A DNA stretch of 64,000 bases from Tetrahymena elliotti 4EA (GCA_000231825.2 JH720298.1:563742-627741), one strand, 5' to 3'; positions 51,029 through 64,000 are shown, counted from the stretch's first letter. Translations and numbers: made by a program. Notes: generated by a model not told the origin, from the sequence alone.

Positions 51029-52260
51029 TGCATAATGAAAGAATTGGTATTTAAATTTTTATATTGTTATGAAGCATGCATCAAAATTTCTTTCAACTAT
51101 TTTTTTTTGTTTGGCTTGAAATAAAAGAAAATTAAAATGATTTTAGGGTTTTTTTCATTCATTTTTTATTTTGTAAACATTTGCTAAATCTTCCTTTTAT
51201 TTTAACTGTTAAATTTAGAAAGAATTTACTGAATTTGAATAAGGGTGATGATTTAAAAAAAGTGATTTTTATCATTAGTGATATTTATTTTTAAAATGTT
51301 TAAGACAATCATCATATTTTTACTATTTTTATTTGAAATGGAGTTATAATATATCCACATACAATGAGAAAAAACATAGAGAATTAATAATCTTATTCAT
51401 TTTATTTTAGAATTTCAATATAAATGAAATATAATAGTTAGTTCCCACCTAAAATTTTTTGTCTCATTTTTATGGTCATTTACTGTGGTCTTTTATTTCC
51501 TTATAATAATTTTTTATGAATCATTCATTATGCAGCAACTAACTGTTACTGTGCACAATAGGGTGTAAAAAAACGTGTTTAAAGTTACTTAGTGCATTAA
51601 AAAGATATTCTAGCAATTTTTACTTAGAGCAATTCAAGTTTGATTTAAAAAGGCTTTATACAATTTTCATATTCATGGAATATTTATTAAAATAAATAGA
51701 TAGGGAATTAATCTTTTGCTTAGGCTTTATTGAAATATAATATTGAAAGTAATAAAATAACATTTAGATTTAGAAATTATTCTGCCAAATAAATTCATAA
51801 AATTCAAAACCTTTGATGAACATTTTGTATTGAAAGAAGTAAAAATTTTTTATCAATTTTATTTATTTTTTTTTCTTCCTTAAATAAATAATTTATTTTT
51901 TAAAGAAATTCATTGTTCATTCCATAATTAAATTTTACATTAGAAAATAAGTTAAAAAAGAATCTATCACTAAATTATATCAACTTATCAACCTATTAAA
52001 TTTATTAATTAATTAGTGTATTTTATAGTTGAAGGATATTATCGAAGAGTAGTTGTTTCTTAGAGTTTTAAAAATGATAAATGAAAGAAAAAATGTAAAA
52101 ATGTGAATTTGATGGATATTTAAAAAAATTAGTTTAAAATTATTTATAAGTATCTTAAATAAAAACATCACAAATTTATATAGAACCTTAAATCATTTAT
52201 GTATTTATATTCTTTATATTTTTTTCACCAAAATATATTAAATGGCAGTCAAATATTCTG
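51029..52260. other. Intergenic region
   Basis: 1.2 kb of AT-rich DNA, 3' to both flanking genes. Nothing recognised. Confidence 0.5.
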
Positions 52261-52617
52261 TCATTTGCAGAATGTTTGCCATGAGTTTTGTATTTGGGCT
52301 GGAACGTTGAAAGGTAATTTGAACTATTCATTGTTCTTCAAGCAAGGGGTATCAAATGAAACAAATTTTTAAGTTTCAAGGTCTTCGTAAGAAATGCTGA
52401 ATTTGTAACCAAGTTTATAACAGCGGTTATGAGCAAAAAGGGATCTTTCAGGGTTAGGGTTTGATTCTGTTGGGAAAGGGAAGTTATCTCTAACTTCCAG
52501 ACAATTTGCAGTATCTTCAAGAGTTTTACTATTTGAGTTTTATTTAAACAGAACAAGAGTTGATCCTGTTAAAAGGGTAAAAATTAAACCCAGGACGATG
52601 AGCAGTTTATCTTTCAT
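52261..52617 (-). CDS. Small secreted or single-pass membrane protein, 118 aa
   Basis: ATG 52617 to TGA 52263-52261, one exon of 118 codons, with GC content far above the surrounding DNA. Residues 4-26 (KLLIVLGLIFTLLTGSTL) form a signal peptide or N-terminal anchor. The rest is polar, with four cysteines (ANCLEV, HNRCYKLGYKF, DTPCLKNN, WQTFCK) that could make two disulphides, and a Pro/Asn-rich segment (PFPTESNPNPERS). No family recognised. A secreted or lumenal role follows from the leader only. Its neighbours are unrelated genes more than 1 kb away. Confidence 0.8.
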
Positions 52618-54458
52618 TTGATATTTTAATCTTTATTAAATAAGCTTATTTATTTAATTATATTTATGTCAATAGATTTTAGCAGTATTTATACAGTTAA
52701 TCATAGAATTTCTAAAGAAAAATACCTAAAATTTGAGTCATTTGGAATTTCAAAATCTATTCTTAATTACGTATTATTTTTTTGTTTCTAATTAGGTTTT
52801 GCTAGTTTATTTGATTGATATTGAATAGAAATGACTAATTTTGTAAAATAAAAGAGTTATTCTCTTCCAATTTTCCTTCTCAAACATTCCCAATTTTTTC
52901 TACATTTGGGTTACAGATTTATATTTTTGGAGAAAGGAGTCCATTTATTAGTAAGATAAATTTATTTTGTTTGATAAACATTTAAGCTTGTAAAGGTATT
53001 TTAGTTACTCTATAAATTTTACTTTCTAATTTAATAAGAAGGGTCTGATAAAAAAATTTATTTTCTTTATTGGAATCTCCTAGTTTTATATCTCTCATTT
53101 TTCAAAAGTTTTTCTTTTATTAAATGTAAATCCCTTTCTTATATATTTAGAAAAATGTTTGGATTTTTAAAAATTTATCTTGTTTTACATTATCTTATTT
53201 TTTAGTAAAATTATTACAATTTTAACTTGATTTAAGTATTGAAAAAATAATTTTTTATGGCAAAAAATCTGTTTTTGACAGTATCTTATTTTATATAAGA
53301 AATTTAGAGTAAGACTAAAAATAAAGGAGTAAGCTTTCTTGATTATTAAAAGATAATCATTAATTTTAAATTTATATTTTTAACAATACAAGCAAATATA
53401 GTATCAACATTTCTAAACAAAAAAATTATTTATGTTCAAGTCCAGGAAATTTAAATTGAAATAAATATTAAAATCTTTTGTGTGATATTCTGTTAATTTT
53501 TTAGATTTCAAAAACAAAACAAATGAAAAATATTTCTTAACTTTTTACTTGAATATTTAATAAAGTTTAGTTTAATCACAGTTTCAAAGTATTTTTTGAA
53601 TGAGAAAGCAGTATCAATATTTCTTTTGAAAAATTAAAAACAAAATTAGAAGAAAAAAATTATTTATAATTTTTTAATAAAATATTTTGGGTCAATAAAA
53701 GTTAAGATTTTCATTTTAAATTCTTCAATAAATAATAAAAGATAAATAAATTGGTTTCCAACATATTTATTTGGATTATAAAATATTTATTGTAAATAAT
53801 GTTTAATTAAAATTATTTTTTCCTTGTATTAAATACAGTCTAATCTGATCAAATCTGAAGTTTATGAAATTGAGAAATAATTTATTTAAATAAAGAGAAT
53901 TATTCAATCTTGTATTAAGCTTGCAAAATATTAACAACCAAAAACCATACTTAACTTATTAGTATTAAATAAAAAAAATATTTTTAGTTTAGAAATAAAT
54001 ATCAAAAATAACATTTTTTACTTCATCAATGATTTATTGGTCAAAATATTTCAAATAAAAATAAGAAAAAAAATGTAAATAAATAAATAAATAAAGAGGT
54101 TCTAATATTTAGTTATTGATTCTATCAAAGAAGATGATCTTTCTTTATAATTATTATAGACTCTTAATTAACCACAAAAAAGAAAAAATCTATTTATAAT
54201 ATGATTACAAAGAAATAGTAGAAAATGAATTATAATTATTACTAAAATTTGGTTTTGGAATAATAAGAAGAACCTAATCTAAAATCTCTATGTAGGTAAG
54301 GGATCTTATTTTTATTCAAATCTTATATTGCTTTTGCTAGCTGGGTTATTTAATTGAAAAGATTTATTCTAATAACTAATTTACAATATTGAATGAATAA
54401 ATAAATAATTAATTAATAATTTAGAGCAAAATATTTTTAGAAGGATTGATAACTACTT
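52618..54458. other. Intergenic region
   Basis: 1.84 kb of AT-rich DNA upstream of two divergent genes (52617, minus; 54459, plus), so it should hold both promoters. A TAAA microsatellite lies at 54077-54095. No gene seen. Confidence 0.5.
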
Positions 54459-57400
54459 ATGTTAGAAAATTTTAAGCGAAATATTCAAAGACCTGGTATA
54501 TGGACTTAGTAACAAAAGAAAGAAGAAAGCATTTATTAGATAGTCTACTAAAAGATATAGGAAAATGTACCAAAGATGAAAAGAAATGATTTATATGGTT
54601 AAGTGTCTGGCATTTACGAAGTTGGTAATTTGGAGGAATACTCAAAATAATACAAAAGCTATTAAATCTAAGAATCAATTTAAAAAATAAGCTAAGAAAA
54701 TTAGATTTGGATAGGTGTAAGAGGAGATGGTAACTGTTTTTACAGATCAATTATCATCCTTTATCTCTTGGAATTGTTTAAGTCAGAAGATTTGAAACAA
54801 GTGGAGGAATTTATTTAGAGAGTTAAAAACTTGAAAAATATGAGCATAAACTATGAGTAATAGATGGACTGCTAAATGTTGTAATATGTTTTGATATGCT
54901 TTCTGTATAAGCTTAAAGAGATTAGATCAAAAACTCATATTAATATGATAGATGTTATAAAGTTGTACAACTCCTCACCTGAAATTGATGCAGCAGCAGT
55001 AGTTATCTGTAGAAATCTTATATATAAGACTTTTTAAATGTCCAAAAACCACCCAAACTTCAGTTTTTTTATAGAAGAGTAAATGAAAGAACTAATTCCA
55101 GAGATGTTACTAAAGTACTGTGAATATGCAGAAGATATCATCATTCCTCTTGCTTCTCAAGTAATTTTATCTTAGAAATTATTTTAAAATAATCAATTAA
55201 ATATATATATTTAAAAATTAAAGACTTTTAAATGCAATTTGTTAGTTTAAAACCTATACAGATAATCTACTACAAGCATTAATACTGAAAAGCTACCCTA
55301 TTAGCCATTTATTAATGCATCTCCAGTTTTTGCTACACTAAATGTTCTTTTCACAAAAGGCCATTATGAGTCTTTAATTTCTACTAGTTAAGTGAAATTT
55401 TATCCTTAGTTCTACACGATCTAAGCTAGACCAAATATTAACACTGACTTTAAAATTTAATTCTACTAAGAAATTTTAAATCAACTAGAAAGAGAACCTC
55501 AACCTTAATAAGAATTACAGGAAAAAAGAGAGAAAAATCAACAAAATGTTGGTTTATAGGAAGAATATAACAAAATAAATAATTTTCTCAATCCAAATGG
55601 TGATGAACCAACTCCCAAATAAGATTCAAACTCTACTACCCTTCAATAAGAAAAGATGCTTGAAAATAGTAGATAAGAATTGATATAATAATATGATTAG
55701 TAATCTTTCAAAACAGAAGAAGAATATGAGAAACAATATAAATCAGGTTAATATCTTGAAAAAAATAATTCAGAATAAGTAAAAGAAATTATTCATTAAT
55801 AAAAATTATCAAATAATCAAGAAAATATCCATCTTCTTAAAGGTGAAAGAGTTAACCAAAGAACAATTGATATAAATTAACAATAATAGGATGAAGAATA
55901 ATCTAGAAACATTTAAGCCAATAATTAAAATATTGTTCAACAAATACCTCCAAAAGAAGATAAAGAAACAGTGACATAATAGGTTCAAAAAGCCAACTCA
56001 AATTAAAGCATATCAACAGAACAAAAAGGAGATAATCAAAAAGAAATTAATGAAAAAATGAAGATTTCTAAAATAATTTAAATAAACAAGAAAAATCAAG
56101 AAAATTTAAATAAAGAAGAACTGATTCAAAAAAATTAACAAAAAGATAAAGCATAAATTAATGAAAAAAGTTAAATTTAAACAAACAATTAAGCCACAAA
56201 TCAAGAATAAAATCAGAAAATAACTTAAACCAATTCTTCAAATAATAAAAATTCTAATTAATTTAATTTTTTGAACCAGATAAAATGTTCACAATTTGAA
56301 AAATGCAAGAATTATATTGATATACGCAAAAATCCATAAATTTAAAAGATTACAATCTCAAGAAAACCACAGTTTTTATGTATTGATTGTTCTAAAAATA
56401 AAAGATAATCAAGCCCAGGAAAAGATAAGTAAGAAAAATAAGAAGAAATTGAACATTAAATCCCAAATGAAAATAATGATATTTATCAAAAGCAAAAAAT
56501 ATATTTAGAATAATCAAAAAATAATTCTGTAAAAACCTTAAAAGAGTAATAAAAAGATGTTGAAACAAGTGAAAAGTAAAATATTGACCGAAAATAAGAT
56601 ATTTCTTCATAGAATTAATTATTTTACTAATATTAGAATGATAATCCTTAAAATACATAAAAAAATAATGAAAACAGATAAAATACAATAAATAAAATAT
56701 TTTACACAAACAAAAGCAAACCTGATTTTAAAAACCAAATGATAAATAATGAAAAAAGTTAAGAGAATCTTAGTAACAAATAATAAGTTTTTAATCAAAA
56801 TTAAAATTAAATTAAATATTAAGATTAAACTGAAAATGATGGTTCAAGAAATAATTAAGTATCAAAGAAAACTAATTAGGATTAAATTAATTAAAACTTA
56901 ATATAAAAAGATTAAGTTCAAAATAAAAAAGATAGTTTACCTGAATAAGAGAAACCTACTCAAAGAACTGAAGAAAATCATTATAACAATCAAAGCAGTA
57001 AACCATAATAAGATTAAAATGAAAACTAAATCGAAAAAGAGTGTCAAGAAAGGTGTATTTGTTGTTTGAAAAACTATCATGAATTGCAATTTCTTGAAAA
57101 ATTTAATTTATTTTTAGCCTAAACTAAAAAAATTTGTTTTTTATGCCTGAACTGTTTACATAAAAATATTAGTAAATGGTAAATAGATTAAGACTTAATA
57201 AATATTAATGGAAATTAATACACTATGTTGGGTTAAACTTTTTTTAAAATTTAAGATATATTATCTTGTAATCCTCATTAAAAAGCATATGATAAATAAT
57301 AAGATCATAATATTTCGGTTTAAGAATTAAATGACAGAAACAAATAAATTGATAAAGATATAAATAAATGTGAAGAATGTCTTGAAAATATCTAAGGAAC

Positions 57401-59135
57401 ATTTACTTTAAATTATGATGTAAAAGTTATTTTAAAAAATGGCTAAAAGGAAGTGTAATATGATGGTAAAATATGTCATGATTGTTTGACAAATTTGTTT
57501 AAATAAATAAAAAATAATTAAGATAAAATAGAAAGCAGTAATAATAAGAATAAGCAATTTTTTATTAGTGAATAATTAAAATAGAGAATATAACCTAAGC
57601 AATTATATGAATCAGAAACTTATTCTTTAGACAATCAAAGGACTGATAATTTTAAAAATGTAGAAAAATAAAAAGAAAGAATAAAAGAAGAGGAAGTACA
57701 AGAAGAAGAGAAAGTTTATGAACAGAAATTCTTAAACAAAATAAATAATATAGATAGAAAAGATAATCTTCTCAACTAGAAGCAAACCTAACAAAATTAA
57801 TTAAATGAATATTTTTTAACTCAAAAGAAATATGATTAATAAGTTTTAAAATATAATTTTATTGAGGACTCTAAATCAATATCAGATAATCCATAATAAG
57901 GCTAAAAAAATAAAAAAGATTAAAATTAGAATTTAGATAATATAGAGAATTCTTAGCTTTTTAAATTAAATAAATGTGAAAACTGCAGAGCTTCTACTGA
58001 GAAAGATGAATATAAATATCAAATCATTGTTTTAGAAGATGATGAGACAAAAAATTCAATGCTCTGTTCAGCATGCTTTTAACTAATAAAAGCTAAAAAT
58101 CAATTTATTTAAAAAGATGGTATTATAATAATTGATTCAAAGAGATACTATTTAGATTTTGAAAGTTATAAATTATAATTATATATTCAATTTAATTTAA
58201 ATCTAATAGATGAGAATAAATAACTTTCAATTAAATAAAATCCTTCAAATAAAAGTAATTTTGAGTAATCAAATAAAATTTATTAAGATTCGTATTGTTA
58301 TTACTAAAATAGATGCGAAAACTGCTTTTAATGTGTGAAAGAAGATTAATATAAATATTAAACATTAGTGATAAAATATTATAAATAAAAAGAAAATGCA
58401 AAACTCTGCGAAGAATGCTTTTTAAAATTAGTAAAATAAAAACCTAAAATATATTTAGATTGTGAAGTTGCTTTTGAATAAAAAAGCTATTATATACAAG
58501 AAAAAAGTTTTACAAAACATATTTAAACTATTAAATAGAAGAAAGATATTTAAAGAGAAACTAGTGTTCAAGTTGCAATACCAAAATCTCATTAAATAGA
58601 ATTTAAAACATAAGAGGTTTAGGAAAAACTAGAAAGCCCTTAAATTAAATATGATCTTTTCAAATATACCCCAAATTTGTAATAAAAATTTAAATAAAAA
58701 CCAGAAAATTCTAATTCTATCAAAATTTAGTAAGTTGTAATTTCCCCTAAATATAAAAGTTCTAATATATTTAATCATCCATAACTATCTACTTAACCAG
58801 TCTATACTCAATAAAATTAATTTCGAAATGCGAGTAATGGTATTAGATTCTCTGAAAAATATTTAAGTAATGAGAAAGCAAATAGTAATAATAAGATAAT
58901 TAGTTCCACATCTTCAAAAGAATAGCAAAAACAGGAAAGACCTCTGTCTTCAATGCTCAGAAAATCAAATGATTTTTAAAAAGAAGAACAATTTTATTAA
59001 TAAGCTAAAACAAGTTAAAATTTTACTAATCAATTCAAACTTTAACATAAAGTTAATGATTTTATTTCAGAATAAAAAAAAGTTAATTAGCATTATTATA
59101 ACTAAAAAACAAATTTCTCTTATTACAAATAATGA
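54459..59135 (+). CDS. Otubain-like cysteine protease with long Q/K/E-rich linker and paired C-x2-C modules, 1537 aa
   Basis: Exons 54459-55160 and 55224-59135, joined across a 63-nt intron (55161-55223, GTAATT...TAAAG) at the same position as in the genes at 42865 and 45701 (after EDIIIPLASQ). ATG 54459 gives MLENFKRNIQRPGIWTQQQK. The nucleophile motif VRGDGNCFYRSIIILYLLEL gives Asp90 and Cys93; EIDAAAVVICRNLIYKTF is the otubain helix; LFTKGHYESLIS gives His281. Residues ~330-590 are a Gln/Lys/Glu/Asn-rich linker, probably disordered with coiled-coil tendency. Five C-x2-C-like modules are spread through the C-terminal half with long linkers (CSQFEKCKNY...CIDC; CICCLK...CLNC; CEECLE...CHDC; CENCRA...CSAC; CENCFQ...CEEC). 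It is the largest catalytically intact member and is separated from its paralogues by 5.3 kb. Confidence 0.9.
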
Positions 59136-60368
59136 AATATTTTCATTAAATTTATTGTTAATCCTATGAATACAAGTTTTATTCTTGTTGTTCTATTTGT
59201 CTTGTTATTTTGCTATGAATAAAATAAATATTTCTTCCATAAAAAATTATTACAAGTTCTAAGTAAAATATTGGAAATGTCAAGTACTATTTATTTATTC
59301 ATATCCTATTTAGAAAATTTAAAAATCAATAATAATGGATGTTACAAATATTAAATCTTCTCAATTTAGTTCTAATTAAAAAACTTACTAATATTAAAAA
59401 GTACTTGATTAAATTTTTCGATAACTACAATTTATTTTTAATTAATATCTTTTGATTCATTTTATTTCAAATAATTATAATTTAATTAATTATTATTAAT
59501 TCATAAAATATTTCTTCTGATTTTAGATTTTTTGCTTAAAATTACATCCTTAAATCATTAATTAAATAATAAATAAATAAAACATTTTTTTAGTTAGTCT
59601 ATTATTCAGAAATATTCAAATTAATATTGTAAGACTACTTTTATTCATAAAATTATTTTTTCAAACTAATAAAATTGTACATCCTTTGAATTAGTTAAAA
59701 AATATGTTATGAGCAAAATAATAATAAATTTTGAAAACCTTAAAATATTTGATTAGTTATAAATTAATCTATTAAGTAGTAAGCATGAATTAAGTTCTAA
59801 TTGTTTACAATCTCAAATCTGGTGCTTATTTATTTTTCTACAACCAAATATTAATCAAATTAATTAATATCCATAAATAACTAAAAAAATGATTGTGTTA
59901 ATTAAATTAGAGCTAATTTTAGCTTCTGGAAATTTTAAAAGCTTCTAATAAAATATCATTCATCAATTCAATTAATTTTCAATTTCTTAAAAAATTATTT
60001 TTTTTAAGATAAATTTTTTAAGAGATTCAAAATAATTTAATGTTAAAAAATCCATCCATTAAAATGATCAAGATTTTAATTCGATCAACTTAAATTATAA
60101 AATATTATTTTTGTTTTTCAATAATTCGATAACTCAAATTAGAATGCATTATTAAGTATAAATTAGGATGAATTTTACAAAGATAATGATTAATAGAAAA
60201 AAGATATGTAAAGATAATAAAAATTGATTTTGTTTGATACTGTAACACTAAATATTAATTATTACTTTTTCTATTTAAATATTAAGTCTATTTTCTAAAT
60301 AAATTCAAATAATTGATAAAAAATAAATAAACAAAACCTAAAAATATAAAATTAGAAAAAAGAATAAA
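59136..60368. other. Intergenic region
   Basis: 1.23 kb of AT-rich DNA upstream of the surface-protein gene at 60369. No gene or repeat recognised. Confidence 0.5.
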
Positions 60369-63300
60369 ATGCATTTGCTATTATTATTAGTAATATTTTT
60401 AAGCTTCATCCTATCTACACTTTAGAAACATATTTAGGATTAAGCTAGTAGATTTATCTTAGATAATAAATTTAGAAGACTTTAGAGTTGTTCCTAGTAT
60501 TGCGAGACATGTGATATTGATGGAACTTGTCTTAAATGTATCGATCAAAGAGTATTTCCTGATTGTAATTGCTAAATAGGTTATTACAGTGACTCACAAG
60601 GTAATTGCCAGCCTTGTAAGTAAGGATGTTTAGCTTGTACATCTGCTAGTACATGCTCAGAGTGCCAAAAAACCTACACATTAGACACAATAACATAAGA
60701 TTGTAATTGTAATATTCCAAATACTGATGGTAAAATTAATGAACTAACTAACAAATTACTGAGCAAAATATTTTTTTTCGAAAATAGGAACTTGTATAAA
60801 TCCTAAGAATGGTGTCTTGTTTTACTATTCAAGGATGCTTAATGATTATCAATCATTAGAAGTTATCTTTAATCAAATGATATTTATAAAAGCAGCAGCA
60901 AATTTATAACTTTAATTTATCCCTTCACCTAATAATTGCTAGATACTGAGTGCAAGTAGTTTAGCTCTTTATTAAGATTATGGAGCAAATTGTGCAATCG
61001 ATTCTTTAAGAAGAAACAGACTTATAATTAATTTCTGTAAAATATTAAAAATATAAATTTATTTTTTTCTTCATTAATTATACTATTAGAATAAAAAGGT
61101 ACTTAATTTGATGTCTAAAAGGTTTTTTCAGTGCCAGAATTCGATAAATCGCAAATATAAATTTAAATAAATGAATAGATAATATCAACTTCTGAGATAT
61201 ATAAATTAGAGGATCAGATGAGAGTTCAAAACAATGTTGTTAATAGGATTTGTTTTTTTTCTTAAAATGACTAATACTATATATACAACTAAAGCCCTAC
61301 ATTCTTAATGCAGCCATTAATTAATTTATTCATTTATAAAGACGAAATCGTCAAGGAAGTGACTGTAATTAGTCCTCCACAATATGTAGGAGAGTAATTT
61401 GATGTCAATTTTTATGCTACCCCTACTGGTGTACCAGCTTATTAAGTTTCTTTCAAAAACACTCCATAAGTAGAAGTAACAATAATTCTTTCTATAAAGT
61501 GTTCTATATTTGGTGCTTCCACTATATCATAATCCAAAATAAATTTATCTAGCTCTAAAGAAACCAATAAAAATATGTATTCGGCCTTATAATTGCTTGG
61601 TGTATTTTTATTCACTGTTCTTCCTCAGTAAGTGAATTTCTAAGCTTCTGGAATTTCTAACTTCTAAGATTACTCTATTTAATTCTTCACTTCTCCATAA
61701 GTAACAAGTCCATTCACCAAATATTTAGTCTAAGCAGATGCAACAGGAAGTATCTCGTTTTAGCTCCCTTAATTCACTGTGAAAGAAACAAAAGAAGTTG
61801 TTTTTGTGGTAAATCGGCAAATAAATAATTAATCTTCATATGTTTAATTTAGTTTAGTGTTTAAAATAATTGAATAAAAAACTAAATTTTAAAATAATCA
61901 ACCTATTTTTTACAATAAATTTTAATTCACAAAAGGTTCATGTTTAGGATTTGAATGGTGAGATTGTATGTTAATCATATGCTTTTGGTTTATTTTTAAG
62001 CTTATAATATGTAACAGAGTTAAATTAACCAATACCTAAATAAAATCCATTTTCTGATGTATGGATTACTGTCAACACTAAGGATTTTTATCTTGGTTAG
62101 TCTTAAATACTAAGCTCTGATTACTATGTTTAATCATGGAGTTGTTTTGACCAAAATAAAAATGCATGTGTAAGTAGAACTGGATAACCATTTTAATTGT
62201 AACAGCTTGGTAACAGAATGATGCTTCCAGCAGATCAAATGCAAGTCAATATGCAATATACCTTCTATTATCAATTTAAAAGCATTGGTTTTGAATTCAG
62301 TAAATAGTACTAGTAATATGTAGTTGATACAGGATCTACTTTTGCCATTGCTAATTTTAAATACTTGCCCTAAAAAACAACAATTAATATGCAAGATATA
62401 GTTTATATTGTACTTTTAATTGGAGCAGACTTCCCTTATCAAATTGGATAAGCTCTTTTTAATTTAGAAATTACAATTGGAAGTGAAACAAAATCAATAT
62501 AATCAGTTTCTAATTAAATTTCTTTTATTCCTTAAGATTATATCCCTAATCCAGACTTAAGTACCCCAGCTTTAAAAATCAAATATTCTATCTATGACTA
62601 CTACTTTTAACAAACTATCCCTATGTAAAATGTCAACCAACCTTTACAAATTGATATTAATCCTCCTCTGACTATGCAAATCAGCATACGTAATTTATTT
62701 TATATTTTTAATTTTCTTAAAATTGATAAAATAATATTAATTATATTTATTTTTAACATTAAAATTTTAGCAACATAAACTTATATTGGATACTAAGATT
62801 AAGTTACTATCACTTGTGTTGGTTGCAATGCTGATAAATATTAATTCTTCTATTACACAAATTAGAGTGATAGAGATTATGAACTTAAATTCCCCCTTTA
62901 TCCAAAGAGAAAAATGTTAAGTTTAGAGCAACAAACCTCTGAAATAAAAACTATCCTTCCGCCTGGAGACTTAGTAATAATGATTTTAGGATACAGCATA
63001 ACAAATAACTAGTTTACTAATATTACATAAACTTTAACAATTACTGGAAGCACTTTAACTCAGCAAGCCTATACAAATTTAGTTTAAGATTAGTATAATT
63101 AAGCTTAGTTATACTAAAGTTAAAACAGGAACCTTGATCAAATTTTAACTTATCAGACTATCATGGAAGCTATCGAACAATATGAAAACTCAAACACTTC
63201 ACCTTCTGCAGTTAATGATCTCAAACTCAACATTTTAAATAACTTATTACAAAATTAATGGTAATCTTAGGTGAATAATATCTTAACTCTTTCTGGATAA

Positions 63301-64000
63301 ATAATTTACAGATTGCTTTTGAGTTAGATTAATTTAAATAAATAAACATTCTCCTTAGCTACAACATAGGTCAGAAGTAGAATATCATTTATTTATTCCC
63401 AAGTTAGAATATTAGATGCTGCTTCTTTAAATGCTGATGTTATTTTATTATATTCAGAAAATATTAAAATTTCAACCCAAATTTACATGGAATTAGTTAA
63501 TAAAAGTGTTAATTTTGGAAAATATCCAAATGCTGACATTGTTTCAACCACAGTTACCTTAATGAGTTCATATTCATTTTTGCTTCAAACCAACTAGTCA
63601 CCAATTTCGTTATCTACTGCAGCAGCATCTTTATTAATAGAAAAATATGATGATATTACATTCCTTTACAATTATTATTAACTTGTAGGTCAAAATTTAG
63701 ATTCTATTAATTTTTCCTAGAATTACTATGTATTAACTCAAAGATGGTCTAACACTACCTATCTTTATCGTGATGAACTATAGTAAATCAACTCTTAATA
63801 TATTGCCCAAGCAAATAGTTCTGTTTTACCACTTCTTTAGAGAACATATGATATTAAAATCCCATCTGTATTCACAGATTAGCCATATGATGTCTCTCCT
63901 TCACGTAGAAGAAGGTTCTTATAAACTACTCCTCCAGATTCTTTACGTCCTAACTTTATCCTAAGTTTTGGCTAAGTTTCTCAAGAAGAAATTTTATAAT
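60369..64000 (+). CDS. Large secreted or surface protein with furin-like Cys-rich N-terminus (partial, five exons seen)
   Basis: Exons: 60369-60729, 60788-61036, 61090-61808, 61936-62689, and 62771 past the window end. Introns are 58, 53, 127 and 81 nt, all GT...AG with frame kept. Residues 1-19 (MHLLLLLVIFLSFILSTLQ) are a signal peptide. Residues ~40-125 hold about 20 cysteines in C-x2-C and C-x(4-6)-C spacing (YCETCDIDGTCLKCID; CQPCKQGCLACTSASTCSEC), as in furin-like/growth-factor-receptor cysteine-rich regions common in ciliate surface proteins. The rest is Ser/Thr/Asn-rich extracellular-type sequence, with a module starting TYIGYQDQVTITCVGC and helical stretches (LDQILTYQTIMEAIEQ). The C-terminus, possibly with membrane segments, lies outside. 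A receptor-like or adhesion role is plausible but unproven; a link to REJ or polycystin-type proteins cannot be judged here. Confidence 0.8.

Noticed and set aside
54472..54750. Minus-strand 92-codon frame
   Set aside because: Antisense to exon 1 of the otubain-like gene at 54459, which is supported by conserved motifs.
56296..56709. Frames on both strands within the linker of the 54459 gene
   Set aside because: Out of frame with the continuous 3.9-kb exon; composition follows from its Lys/Gln/Asn codons.
1..64000. CRISPR arrays, bacterial promoters, ribosome-binding sites, operons, rRNA and tRNA genes
   Set aside because: None seen. The genetic code, introns and base composition show a ciliate nuclear genome, where bacterial signals are not expected. 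No clear tRNA or rRNA signature was found by eye.

Overview
The window reads as ciliate nuclear DNA, most likely Tetrahymena or a close relative. It is very AT-rich. Long reading frames appear only when TAA and TAG are read as glutamine and TGA is the sole stop (code 6). Genes are split by AT-rich GT...AG introns of about 45-260 nt, longer than Paramecium introns. Long gene-poor stretches, degenerate repeat arrays and a decayed Tc1/mariner transposase would fit germline (micronuclear) or subtelomeric sequence, but the sequence alone cannot settle this. All coding calls use code 6; conventional stop-to-stop frames fragment the real genes and create spurious antisense frames.

Left third (1-22.3 kb): an Asn-rich protein running off the left edge (-), two Q/N-rich or coiled-coil proteins (+), a coiled-coil/low-complexity protein with one intron (-), a poly(ADP-ribose) glycohydrolase (-) that is clearly recognisable from its GGG/QEE signature, a degenerate ~300-500 bp tandem repeat array (17.7-20.2 kb), and a small secreted, probably GPI-anchored, cysteine-containing surface protein (-).

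Middle (22.3-29.2 kb): mostly non-coding, with a second degenerate tandem array (26.3-28.0 kb) and a GC-richer island with protein-like frames at 25.0-25.9 kb.

Right half (29.2-59.1 kb): the main point of interest. Five same-strand paralogues carry an otubain-like (OTU superfamily, peptidase C65-like) cysteine protease domain followed by five to seven paired C-x2-C modules. Three (42.9, 45.7 and 54.5 kb) keep the Asp/Cys/His catalytic motifs and share an intron position. One (29.2 kb) has a long Q/N-rich N-terminus and has lost both catalytic Cys (now Ser) and His (now Phe), so it looks like a pseudo-deubiquitinase. One (36.4-39.0 kb) is a broken copy lacking the catalytic segment. A decayed DD34E Tc1/mariner transposase lies between the first two copies. 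The array looks like a local gene-family expansion with loss of catalysis and decay. Zinc binding and ubiquitin-related function are inferred from motifs only.

Right end: a large secreted or surface protein with an N-terminal furin-like cysteine-rich region and at least five exons runs off the window. Weak exon-like segments occur at 41.3-42.2 kb and 49.5-51.0 kb, and a small secreted protein lies at 52.3-52.6 kb (-).
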